DNA of 64,000 nt, taken from assembly GCA_018873245.2 (NCBI GenBank), contig JAEMBT020000001.1, positions 5,382,220 to 5,446,219 on the forward strand, given 5' to 3'. This DNA is from Archegozetes longisetosus (Eukaryota; Arthropoda; Arachnida; Sarcoptiformes; Trhypochthoniidae). Positions 46,374 through 56,270 of this stretch are shown piece after piece; the first letter of the stretch is position 1, and every line of letters begins with the position of its first letter. Under the pieces are notes generated by a model. That model was given only the letters and a program-made list of their open reading frames with translations, was not told where the DNA came from and searched no databases. Position numbers and translations under genes: made by a program.

Positions 46374-47822
46374 CAAAACTCTGGACTCGGTTTTTGAGCA
46401 TTCTATACCCCTAAACATGATTCAATTTGAGTGAATTTTTTTTGGAGAGACTGAGTTGTGGAAAAATTTTTCACAAAGTGTCGTATTCCGCCTCCCACGG
46501 GTCTGTCCATAAATAACGTAAATTCATACAGAAATAAACAGTAAATATTTTTGAATTCTGATGAATGGAATCAAAACTACTTAAAAATGATTGAACACGT
46601 TTATTTTTGTTTGACTAAAACCTCCCGACTTCAGAGTTATAGCACATTAAGCTAAAAAAATGGAATTTCTAGTTGAGTAGAATTTTTTCGAATAAGAGCC
46701 GAAATATCTTGATATTTGTATCAAATTAAAGCTTTTAAAAATTTCTTTATAAAAATCATTTGCGCGAACATTTGCAGTCAAGCTTACTTTATGTATAGTG
46801 CGAATTTTGCTTTACTATTTGATTTTACTGATTATTTTGATTTCAACACAACTTATTTAAAATCGTTATTTTCATGGACTTAATTGACAAAACTTTTATT
46901 AACAGAATTTGAATATTTGAGAAAATAATTTTTACAAAGAAATTTTTAAAAGCTTTAATTTGATACAAATATCAAGATATTTCGGCTCTTATTCGAAAAG
47001 TTATACTCAACTAGAGGTTCCATTTTTTTAGCTTAATGTGCTATAACTCTGAAGTTGGGAGGTTTTAGTCAAACAAAAATAAACGTGTTCAATCATTTTT
47101 AAGTAGTTTTGATTCCATTCATCAGAATTCAAAAATATTTACTGTTTATTTCTGTATGAATTTACGTTATTTGTGGACAGACCCGTGGGAGGCGGAATAC
47201 GATACTTTGAGAAAAAATTTCCACAACTCAGTCTCTCCAAAAAAAATTCACTCAAATCGAATCATATTTAGGTAGAGTGACCACATGTCCTCCTTTAGAG
47301 AGGACAGTCCTCTTTTGACTAATTTGTCCTCTGTCCTCCCGGGGGTCAGAGGAGGACAATATAATGTCCTCCTTTACAAAAAGCATTAAAACTTCCTGAG
47401 ACTGTAATTATTTCTTATGTTTTGTATACAAAAGTCAAACTATGCCCTTTCGTAGTCAAAGATAATATAATTTACCATATATATACATTATAAAGGGAAC
47501 AATTAGGAGGTTTATATATAAGTATAGTGCAATCATACGTTTAACTTATCAAATACATGTGACGTAGTTATAAAAATGTTAATCAAAACAACTCTTTTTA
47601 ATTGTGAACCACAATGCCTCAAAAGAGGAGCAAAAGAATATAAGAAGTATTCATTTAGACACAAATTGTATTAATTATATGTGAATAAAAAATTAAAATG
47701 TCCTGCTCTGTCCTCTTTTTTGATTGCTTAAGTCCTCCCGTATAGCAGTTGTGACGTGGTCTCTCTATATTTAGGGGTTTAGAATGCTCAAAAACCGAGT
47801 CCCAGAGTTTTGTCAATGACTG
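46374..47822. mobile_element. Long-TIR Tc1-like element inserted in the P-like gene
   Basis: TA at 46372-46373 and 47823-47824. Ends CAGTCATTGACAAAACTCTG and its inverse. The arms are about 450 bp each, with a short spacer around 46830-46920, so most of the element is a palindrome. It shares end motif and internal blocks (TTCTGATGAATGG; TTTATTTTTGTTT) with 21897-23363. The right arm contains the hAT MITE at 47273-47767. It has no coding capacity. Confidence 0.8.
47273..47767. mobile_element. hAT MITE, copy 1, with intact 8-bp target duplication
   Basis: A 495-bp element with ends TAGAGTGACCAC and GTGGTCTCTCTA, flanked on both sides by TATTTAGG (47265-47272 and 47768-47775). The partner arm of the surrounding palindrome (around 46410) carries the unoccupied site. 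Internal GTCCTC/GAGGAC motifs are abundant. TAG(A/G)GTGACCA ends and an 8-bp duplication are typical of hAT elements. Confidence 0.9.
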
Positions 47823-48959
47823 TACATATGAAGGTGATGACGCATTTTCGAGTGAAACATGTGTAAGCAATGCTGCTGATGTTGAATCGCTTAGCACTTA
47901 AGTTGCGTATTTTATGCGCTGTTTAGTGAAGTTGGATAAGTTAAAGTGCGAATCTGTAAGTTTAGGACATAATCGTGGACAACGCATCGAATCATCTTTA
48001 TAAAATGATGTGATATCTGACCAACGAACAATTCTGTTTGGTGCAAGTTTAATATTGTAATTAATGAAGCTGTTTCGCATGCATTTTATGAGATGAGGCG
48101 TGTTCCACGAAGTAAACACTAACTTTTTCACCACTTTCAAGTCTATGGTAAAAAATGGGTTCTCAGGTGTAACTTTTACATAGTTATTTAGAAGTGATTG
48201 ATTGTTTGGACCCATATCACAAACATAATGCGTATGCGAACGCCATTTTGATGGAGTAGTTCAATTATTGACAGTAAATATGTGTGCATAACTTCAGATG
48301 ATGTAGAATCATTTGCGAAAATATAGTATAAGGGAAATTTCCACAAATCTTTTATGCTTCTGATGAAATAAAAAGAGAAACAGTAACTTCTACTGGGCGA
48401 TGCTTCAAATGACCATAATCTACAAAACCTTCTATGATGTCTTTGCGATGATTATAATGAAAATGTGGATATAATCTTATTTCATCCCATACCAATGCAA
48501 GATCACGATCTATATCGTTAATGCGCGAACTCAAATATTTAATAGCTGATATGAGAAATGGTTGATTCCTGGTATATTAACTGTAAATGATAAATGACGA
48601 GAAATGGTAGATTCAGATGGCATTGTGAAATATTTGCGAAAAAAGCGAAAGGCTATTGGACTACGATGTCGAAAAATGGATGAAAAATTCTTCATTGGTG
48701 TTTTTCATTGTGAATTAGTTTTTTCTTTAATGAATTGGCCTAAAATTATGCAAACATAGTTTACAAGTAAAGGAATGCCTAATATCTTTTTACTTTTAAT
48801 GAATTCCGCTGTTATTGGACTGAGAAGGTGTTGAATAGAGTTTACTGCTTCTAAGAAATCTGACAATAATCACGGGCGTGCCTTTTCAATTGAGAGATCC
48901 TATATGTTGTGCGTCGTTATAGTGGTATACATAGTCAGTTAAAGTTATTTCGTCGGCTG

Positions 48960-50378
48960 AGTTCTATTAAGTGCCAACTCGAATTTTTAAAAAAATTGAG
49001 TTAATTACATTTTCGGGTGTGTATTTCAAGTCTTTTTCAATCTCTAAACTCGAATCCTCAAAAAGTTCTAAAATGATCTCACAATAGTCAGTGCAATTAA
49101 GTCCTATCTATTTTGGGAACAAAAAGTTGGTGCTATAAAGTGCCATCTCATTCATATATATCCCAAATCGAATAAGACATAAAATTTCAATCTATTAGTA
49201 GAAATCCGTGAAAATATTTTGTAATCTAGCCATTGCATAAATAATTTCTGTTTTGAACTTTTTGTATTAGCTTGGATTCAGTAATAGAAACGAATTTCTA
49301 TTTATCCATTAATTACCTAATTTTCATGAAGAAACAATTTTTATGATAGATATTATGAATTTAATAAAATAATTCAGAACTGCAGTGATATTTCCATTAA
49401 AAAGAAAAAATTTTATAATATTTATTTATTTAATATTTAATTATATTTCGTTAAACTTCAAGTTTAAATCTTATATAATATTTCAAGAATGCTTGTAATG
49501 CTTGTTACTATGTAATATTACTTCATCTGAATGCAATTTTCTTAAGATCAAGAATAGCAGATGTTATATGGTTATGTGAATGATTGCAGACTATAAGTAG
49601 ATATTAATCTCTTTTGGCCTAAAATTCTCTTAATCAAATAGGAGCTGTGATACTGATTACTCATTATAAAAGCCGAAACATTGAATACTGAAAGTTTTTG
49701 ATATCATTTTATGGATAATTTCGAAGCTTATTATGATTTAAAATGAAAATATTCTTTGTAAGGATCACTTCTATCATTGTGCTTTAAGAGATAAAAGTAA
49801 TAAGCTAAAATACTAAACCATTTCAGTACAATAAACGAAATATATTCAACTTGGCTTCACAAAACTTATTGATTTTCAAAATATATAAGTTATAAGTTTA
49901 CTTTTCACCAATATATTACTGAATTACATTACAAATGATGAAAAATGTAGTTAGAGCCAAAATTTTCAAACAAAATATATCATAGAACTTTTTCTTTAAT
50001 GTTGAAATTTTGATTTAAAAATTGTTGTTTTTAATTATTTCCAATTAAAATAATTAGACTTAATTAAAAATATGAAAATTTTTTTGAAATTTTATTGAAT
50101 TAACGAGTTTATTTGAGATGGCACTTTATAGAACTCAATTTTCGCCTTAATCTCAGAGCAATAAAGTGCCATCTCAAAAGTCGTGTCTATATCACAATGA
50201 ATAGAGAGCATGTTAGTATAATTAGTGCTGATATATTATGAGCTCTAAACATTCTTATTTTAACTATAATAATTACATGAGTTTATTTTGAAAAACTTCT
50301 TCCAATTTTAATCTCAAACTTTAAATCCATTTTTCCTCATAATTAGTTTTTATAAGTTGGCACTTTATAGAATTGTCG
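48960..50378. mobile_element. TIR element interrupting the P-like relic
   Basis: Terminal inverted motif TTCTATTAAGTGCCAACT at about 48962 and its near inverse AGTTGGCACTTTATAGAA at about 50354. Further subterminal copies of GGCACTTTATAG or GTGCCATCTC occur at 49140, 50120 and 50165. The 1.4-kb interior is very AT-rich and non-coding. It lies between the THAP part and the catalytic part of the transposase relic. The target duplication was not resolved. Confidence 0.6.
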
Positions 50379-50884
50379 ACGATTTATTAATATTCACCTA
50401 AACCTATATTTCCTGTCTGTTGCCGTAGTTTCTTTAAATCTTTCAGGAATATCAAATGGAATTATTTTGGAATATTTTCCCTTTACGATTCTAGACATTT
50501 TGTAAGGTTATAGATGGTAATGAGACAGATATTGATTCATCAGGAGGATTTTCATGAAAAGGTAGGCTTTTGATATCAGAGATTTCTTTTGAAAATACAG
50601 AACTGTAATTATGGTCAGAGTGAACATTCATAAGAGCTTTAGATGCTAATTGTTGAGATGTAATAGTTGGAACGGCCATGGAATTTAATCTTTTTTATCA
50701 AATGGATTATTGAATTCTTTATCTTCAAAATGAGCTCTACAGATGCGCTGGTACTTTGGAATCTTTGATGCTTCGAATTGTGACGAAAGAGTTGAATTAT
50801 CAGCAAATTTAACCCAAATTTACATCTAATTTCATTTTAAAAAAGAACATTTTAAAGGTCTCAGAAAATTTAAATAGTTTAATA

Positions 50885-51075
50885 TTGAAAGAATTAGAAT
50901 TTAAAGTTTGAAGAATCAAATTTAGGGTTTGAAGAATCAGAATTTAGAGTTTAGAGAATCAGATTCAAGATTGAAAGAATCATAGTTTAGAGTTTAAAAT
51001 TTGGAATTTAAAATTGAAAGACTTAAAGTTAAAAGTTTAAAGAATTAAAGCTTGAAGAATTGATTTTATATTTCA
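50885..51075. repeat. Degenerate minisatellite, about 20-22 bp unit
   Basis: Repeated variants of AGAATCAGAATTTAGAGTTT over about 190 bp, with a strong purine-strand bias (almost only A, G and T). Non-coding. Confidence 0.75.
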
Positions 51076-51602
51076 AGAAGTTTAGATAGTTTTAAAAAAT
51101 GTTTGTACACAACGTGTCTATAGAACTTAAAAGAAGAATGTTAAAATAACTCGTAATCGGAAGATTACAATCCCACGAAGGGTTCCTCTAAAGATTAAAT
51201 TTATGATCTCATCATCGAGTACATGGGCTCCATGCGGTTTTTTTGCACCAATTTTACACACTTATCGGCCCCTGAACAGTATAAGTGATTCTGAGAGGAT
51301 AGATTATTAGTAAATTATAATTAGTATTCTATAAAAGAAAATACTTACCTGTTGTGGTCTTTTGGAAATGAGTGAAATGTTAAATTTGAATTATTTGATT
51401 TTGAATTAGTACAATTTTGTACACAACACCTAGAAGTTTTTCAAAATATTCATTATTAAACACAATAATCAAAACAGAAACTTTAAAAAATCGAAACATG
51501 TACATGCGTCAATTCGAAAAGACCGCAACTCTTCAACTTTACTACCTAGTTACATTACCCATCTTTAGATGTTACCTCATTTATGACGTTCCATTTATCA
51601 TA
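51076..51602. other. Intergenic / hAT flank
   Basis: No gene recognised. A GC-richer patch at 51215-51290 may be the terminal region of the following hAT relic, but no matching end was found. Confidence 0.35.
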
Positions 51603-51767
51603 GCAGACTTGAAGTATCTATATATAATCTTTGCCTGCAACTAGTCTCCAAGTGAACAGATTTTCTCTAAAGTAGGAGATCTTATAACTAAGAAGAGAAA
51701 TAGATTATCAGAAGATTCCATACAGAGTTTAAGGCGTTTGAATTTATTCTTCAAATTTTATGATTAA
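51603..51767 (+). pseudogene. hAT transposase C-terminal fragment
   Basis: Reads KYLYIIFACN, a TAG stop, then SPSEQIFSKVGDLITKKRNR, LSEDSIQSLRRLNLF and a terminal stop. The S-P-S-E-x-x-FS-x-x-G and K-R-N-R-L-S motifs are the hallmark of the hAT dimerisation domain (ZBED1/Ac type). It is a different lineage from the relics at 17345 and 34846. No N-terminal part is recognisable. Confidence 0.75.
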
Positions 51768-52004
51768 TATTAAAGTTTTATCTGTATAGGAAGGGCCTTA
51801 GGAGCATGTTAATCAACTGATAAGTTATTTTTAATATTATTTATCTTTATCTTATAACATGAAAAACTAATAAAAGTTCAGTTAAATCTTGAAAAAAGTT
51901 CAGATCAAATTTAATATCTTTATCAATAATAACATGACAAACTTTTTGATATCTTATGTAAGTTCTATTGAATCATTTATAACAAAAAATATAACGAAAA
52001 AATA
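51768..52004. other. Spacer
   Basis: AT-rich, no feature; likely the 3' flank of the Tc1-like transposase. Confidence 0.35.
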
Positions 52005-53506
52005 TCAATAGTTAGTGTAACTTCCATTTGCGTCAATTACAGCTTGTAATCTAGAGATTGAATTAATCAAGCTGATAGCGTATTGTATATCTTCCTGCAT
52101 TTCAATCCAACAGTCATTGATTGCAAGCCACAACTCTTCTTCACTGGCATAAATACCATCTTTAGTCACTTCGCTCTGCCCCAAAGGTTTTCAATAGGGA
52201 AGATATCGGGAGACTTTGCTGGAGTTTGAATTAGCTGGTTAGGCGCAAAGTTTTGTTCAAACCATTGTTGAACGATACGCGCGCGATTTATTGGTCTGTT
52301 ATCCTGATAGTAATAAAAATTACCATCAGGAAATGTGTCCCCAATGAGTGGCATCACAACTGAGTCCAATATATCAATATACTTTTCCGCGTCGAATCTA
52401 CCCTCTATCTTAACTAAAGGTCCTACACCATCAGCGCAAAGAATGCCAAAGATAGGTATTGAACGCCTACCAGAATGTTTTTTTGACAATATGTTTTTCA
52501 ACAAATGCGCCGATAGACCTACGAACTAGAGTTCTAACTGCGTGACCGGTCATAAATGTGCTCTCATCCACGAAAATAGTATTATTCCATTGGTCAAAGT
52601 TTTCGAAACTAAGCGCAAACTGTAGACGCCTAGCTTTGTGGCCAACGCTTAACCCTTCGTTACAACTTAACTTCCGAAAACGTAAAATTAACTGTGAGGT
52701 AAAATGTTACCCCACGTTTTCCACCCTTTATATCTGTTCTATGTTAGTCTGAATGCTTTGAGAATCAAGGTTAGCCCTTGTTTTCGAAGTTTGAATTTAC
52801 TAATTAATTAATTTTTAGTTATTATCTGCTACAGCGTCATCAGTGGTTCAAATTGCTAGTAGCTACATTACAGCACTGAGACACATGTAGTAAGCACAAA
52901 GCACTGCGATGTTAGGGGAAATTTCTGTCCTCAGCTAAACATGTTGCCAGAAAACTTTTTTTTAAAAATAAAGTTATAAGTCTAAATTAATCGGCTTTTT
53001 GTCATTCAAAGCCAGATATATGACTGAGGAATACCTAAATTCTCAAGAAGCAACGACGTTTTGTTGATTTTTACGAGATTCTTAAAGTCAAACTTGGAAA
53101 CATTTTGCCCCACAATTGTGACCAAGGGTTAAATGCTCTTTTTGTCGCGCGACACGAAAAAATAGTTTACTTTAAGTCTTTTGTCAATTGTTTCTAAGCT
53201 AATATCAAGCCTTAAGTTTTCTCTAATTTCTGCGCGAGTAATCCTAGGATTTTCGATAGCACATAAAGCAATTTACAAGTCTTTAGCTATTGTCGCGCGC
53301 TACGGCCCCCGATGTTTAATTTCATTCAACTCACCAGTATTTCTGAATTTTTCTATCCATTTATCCATCGTTCGCTTATCTCGTGTTAAAGCGTTTGAAA
53401 TATCCTGCAGTTTAAAACCAGCTCCAAGAAAATATACTATTAAATTTCTCTCGGATTTAGTGATAGGTTGTCCTCTTCTCCAGTGATTGTTATTTAAAAA
53501 ATTCAT
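52005..53506 (-). pseudogene. Tc1/mariner-like transposase, DD36E spacing, interrupted
   Basis: Starts at 53506 (MNFLNNNHWRRGQPITKSER) with an N-terminal helix-turn-helix (LGAGFKLQDISNALTRDKRT, MDKWIEKFRNTGELNEIKHR). It continues through a stop near 53300 into a second HTH (AIENPRITRAEIRENLRLDI). It is then interrupted by the element at 52649-53132. It resumes with GHKARRLQFALSF, the first catalytic Asp (IFVDESTF), the second (YYYQDNRPIN) and the glutamate (PIENLWGRA). The second Asp and the Glu are separated by 36 residues. A one-base frameshift lies after GRA, and the tail ends at 52005. Spacing of 36 rather than Tc1's 34 matches the DD36E group, though an indel could mimic it. It is dead, from the insertion, the stop and the frameshift. 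Confidence 0.85.
52649..53132. mobile_element. TTAA-flanked MITE (piggyBac-like), copy 1
   Basis: TTAA at both edges (52649-52652, 53129-53132). Ends CCCTTCGTTACAACTTAACT and, inverted, CCCTTGGTCACAATTG. Non-coding interior of about 476 bp. TTAA targets and CCC ends are typical of piggyBac elements. It lies inside the Tc1-like transposase reading frame. A related copy is at 62291-62757. Confidence 0.7.
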
Positions 53507-53611
53507 TTTAAATATTAACACAAAATATATGTTCTACTGACTGTTGCTGAAAATATCTACTAATAATCTGTTTGTAATATAATGTATGCTTCGCTTATCA
53601 ATGATTTAAAA

Positions 53612-55003
53612 GGGAGTGACACAATTCTTCCAAGCACAATTCTTCCACACTTCAATTGATCACAGAATATAAGTGATGACCATTTCAAGTCGAATTGACC
53701 AACGAATAGTAACTATTGGCCATTTCTATATCAGATGACCTACGGGAGACGAACGGTGACCATTTTTAATTCAGACCACCTACGGGAAGTAACTGATGGC
53801 CATTTCTATATCAGATGAACTACTAAATGCAACTGATGACCTAATAATATAAAAAATGGTTATCAGTTACTCCTCATAGGTTATCTGAATTGAATATGGT
53901 CATCGGTTTTCTTTCACAGTTTATCTGATATAGAAATGGCCATCAGTTAGTTCCCACAGGTCATCTTAGTTGAAAATTGTCATCGATTGCCATCCATAGC
54001 TCATCTGATTTAGAAATGGCCATCAATCACTCCCCGTATGTTATCTGAGATGAAAATGGTCATCGTTCCTCTCGGTTTATCTGATATAGAAATTGTCATC
54101 GCTTACTTCTCGTAGATCGTCTGAATTAAAAATGTTTATCGGTTGTTCTTCCGTAGGCCATCTGATATCGAAATGGCCATCAGTTGCTACCCGTAGGTCG
54201 GCTGAATTAAAAACGGTCATCGTTTGTCTTCCGTATATCATTTGATATAGAAATGGCCATCACTTACTTCCCGTAGGTGGTCTGAATTAAAAATAGTCAT
54301 CGTACGTCTCCCGTAGGTCATCTGATATAAAAAATGGCCATTAGTTACTTCCCGTAGGCCATCTGAATTGAAAATGGTCATCACTTATATTCTGTGATCA
54401 ATTGAAAAGTGTGGGAGAATTGTGCTGTGGAAGAATTGTGCATGGAAGAATTGCGCTTGGAAGTAGGGTGACCACGTGTCCTCCTTTAGAGAGGACAGTC
54501 CTCTTTTGACAAATTTTATCCTCTGTCCTCCCGGGGGTCAGAGGAGGACAATACAATGTCCTCCTTTACAAAAAAGCATTAAAATTTCTTGAGACTGTAA
54601 TAATTTCTTATGTTTTGTATGCAAGTCAAATTATACCCTATTCGTAGTCGAAGATAGCATAATTTCGCATATATATAAATTATAAAGGGAACAATTAGGA
54701 GGTTTATACATAAGTATAGTGCAATCATATGTTTGATTTATCAAATACATGTGACGTAGTTATAAAAATGTTAATCAAAACAACTCTTTTTAATTGTGAA
54801 CCACAATGTCTCAGAAGGGAAGCAAAGGAATATAAGAAGTATTCATTTAGACACAAATTGTATTAAACTAAATAATATGTGAAAAAAAAATAATAATGTC
54901 CTTCTCTGTCCTCCTTTTCGATTGCTAAAGTCCTCCCGTATAGTAGTTATGACGTGGTCACTCTACTTGGAAGAATTGTGCATGGAAGAATTGTGGTAGA
55001 CCC
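53612..55003. mobile_element. Foldback element with inverted minisatellite arrays
   Basis: Ends GGGAGTGACACAATTCTTCC and, inverted, GGGTCTACCACAATTCTTCC, flanked by GATTTAAA on both sides (53603-53610 and 55004-55011; the duplication may be 8 or 9 bp). The terminal regions contain tandem CACAATTCTTCCA(T/A)G units. Inside are arrays of a roughly 55-60 bp repeat (TCAGATGACCTACGGGA, GGCCATTTCTATATCAG), one short run in one orientation (53660-53850) and a longer one inverted (53850-54400). A hAT MITE (54464-54965) sits in the right end. An 8-9 bp duplication and GGG ends could suit Merlin-type elements; not proven. Confidence 0.8.
54464..54965. mobile_element. hAT MITE, copy 2, with intact 8-bp target duplication
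   Basis: A 502-bp close relative of 47273-47767, with ends TAGGGTGACCAC and GTGGTCACTCTA. It is flanked by CTTGGAAG on both sides (54456-54463, 54966-54973). The perfect duplication and clean ends indicate transposition into the foldback element's terminal repeat array. Confidence 0.9.
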
Positions 55004-55012
55004 GATTTAAAG

Positions 55013-56200
55013 TTCTTTCAAAGTTTGTCATTTCTATTTTTCAACTTAGGTTATCAAAATTTTAAGATTTATCAAAAAATTAATAATCAGTTTATTTTCA
55101 TGCTCCTACGGCCTTAACTGTACAAATGCTTCATTGTACGTGAGATAAATACTTGCTATAAAGATTAACACTCATTATTTTTATTTTTATCATAAGCTCA
55201 ACAGCACAAATTACAACTTGGGCCCAAGCTTCTAAGTACAAGCGCAGCTCAGATCAAATTTGAAAGCTCAGGTCAAATTTGACAGCTCAGCTCAAAGCTC
55301 ATTTCTGAGCTGAGCCTATATAAGCTCGATCCTGAAACTCAAGATTCCAGACCCATGCTCTTCACTATTCATAATAATTTTCATTTGAGATTTTTTAGAA
55401 GAGGATAGTTTCGCATTATATTCAAGTTATACAAACATAATTGCATTCTTAATGCATTTCAATTTGGAAACTTTCTTCATTTCACAAAATTTTCAATTTT
55501 ATTTATAGTAAAGCTTTTGAAAAACACATCTAAGGTTTAAGGTTAATTACGAAATATAATTATCTCAATAATTCATACTATTTCACGAACAACTTTCAGA
55601 TAAGTTTTTACAATCTAAATATTAATTTTATGTTTCATTTTCAAAATCATACTTAATGCAGACAAATACACTTTTTATTTGGTCTCAAATAATTCATATT
55701 TTAAACAGAAACTTACTAAATTTTGGAAAATAATGCATCTAATTAATGCATCGCAACATATTCAACAAGAATGAGTAAGTATTACTGAAAGTAGACTGTT
55801 TACTACAACATATTTTTTCACTAAAATTGCAATCAAACTTTCAAAAACCTTTACAATTAATTAACTCAATGCTGTTGACTCACATTTCTAATAAAAAATA
55901 TGTAATGAGTTCATGAGAACACAAATTCAATCCAATATTATCTCAAACAGCACAATGCATGAAATAAATTAAAGGTGTTTTAGTTGTCAAAGATTACGTA
56001 AGTTAGACTTCATTTTCAATATCATTGCAGGAAATCGTATGAAAAATAAATTCCATATCTATTGAACTAATGAATACTTTCCGGAACTATACATTTTCAA
56101 TTTCAATGTTAAATACGATTGATTCTCACCCAAAAAAATATGATTAATTCAACAAATACAGCAACTACAAAATTGGTACCCAGAATTGAATTATTTTTTA
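55013..56200. other. Intergenic upstream of the protease gene
   Basis: AT-rich, with no gene recognised. It includes a three-unit 19-bp repeat at 55246-55301 (AGCTCAGATCAAATTTGAA and variants). Confidence 0.5.
55246..55301. repeat. 19-bp tandem repeat, three units
   Basis: Units AGCTCAGATCAAATTTGAA, AGCTCAGGTCAAATTTGAC and a degenerate third. Non-coding. Confidence 0.75.
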
Positions 56201-56204
56201 GCAA

Positions 56205-56240
56205 TATAAACCATATAAGTTAGAATATGCATAGTTCAGT
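56205..56240 (+). promoter_or_regulatory. TATA box and TCAGT initiator of the protease gene
   Basis: TATAAA at 56205-56210 and TCAGT at 56236-56240, about 30 bases apart, with the ATG 33 bases after the initiator A. TCAGT is the classic arthropod initiator, and the spacing is what a TATA-driven promoter needs. Confidence 0.65.
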
Positions 56241-56270
56241 TCAATAGCAAACAGTCTTATTCTAAATGCT

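Larger units (their letters stand above)
45607..50820 (-). pseudogene. P-element / THAP9-like transposase relic, split by two insertions
   Basis: Read on the minus strand, pieces of one transposase appear in order. First is the end of a THAP zinc finger (YQRICRAHFEDKEF, then after a frameshift the AVPTI motif) at 50820-50650. Next is a catalytic-domain start (LVWDEIRLYPHF) at 48534-48352. Then come MGPNNQSLLNNYVKVTPENP (second acidic motif region), WNTPHLIKCMRNSF and CPKLTDSHFNLSNF at 48215-47898. A C-terminal block TAEFVDIIDSIFDYLN follows at 46370 and below, and an ASASTKTNCEWDDDCLLLYI tail ends at 45607. Frameshifts and stops (for example near 45996, 48352 and 50688) show it is dead. Insertions at 46374-47822 and about 48960-50378 divide it. 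The order and motifs match P-element/THAP9 transposases. The upstream part of the THAP domain (first cysteines) was not found. Confidence 0.75.

Noticed and set aside
52335-52529. Plus-strand ORFs at 52335, 52558 and 53181
   Set aside because: They are antisense shadows of the minus-strand Tc1-like transposase relic.
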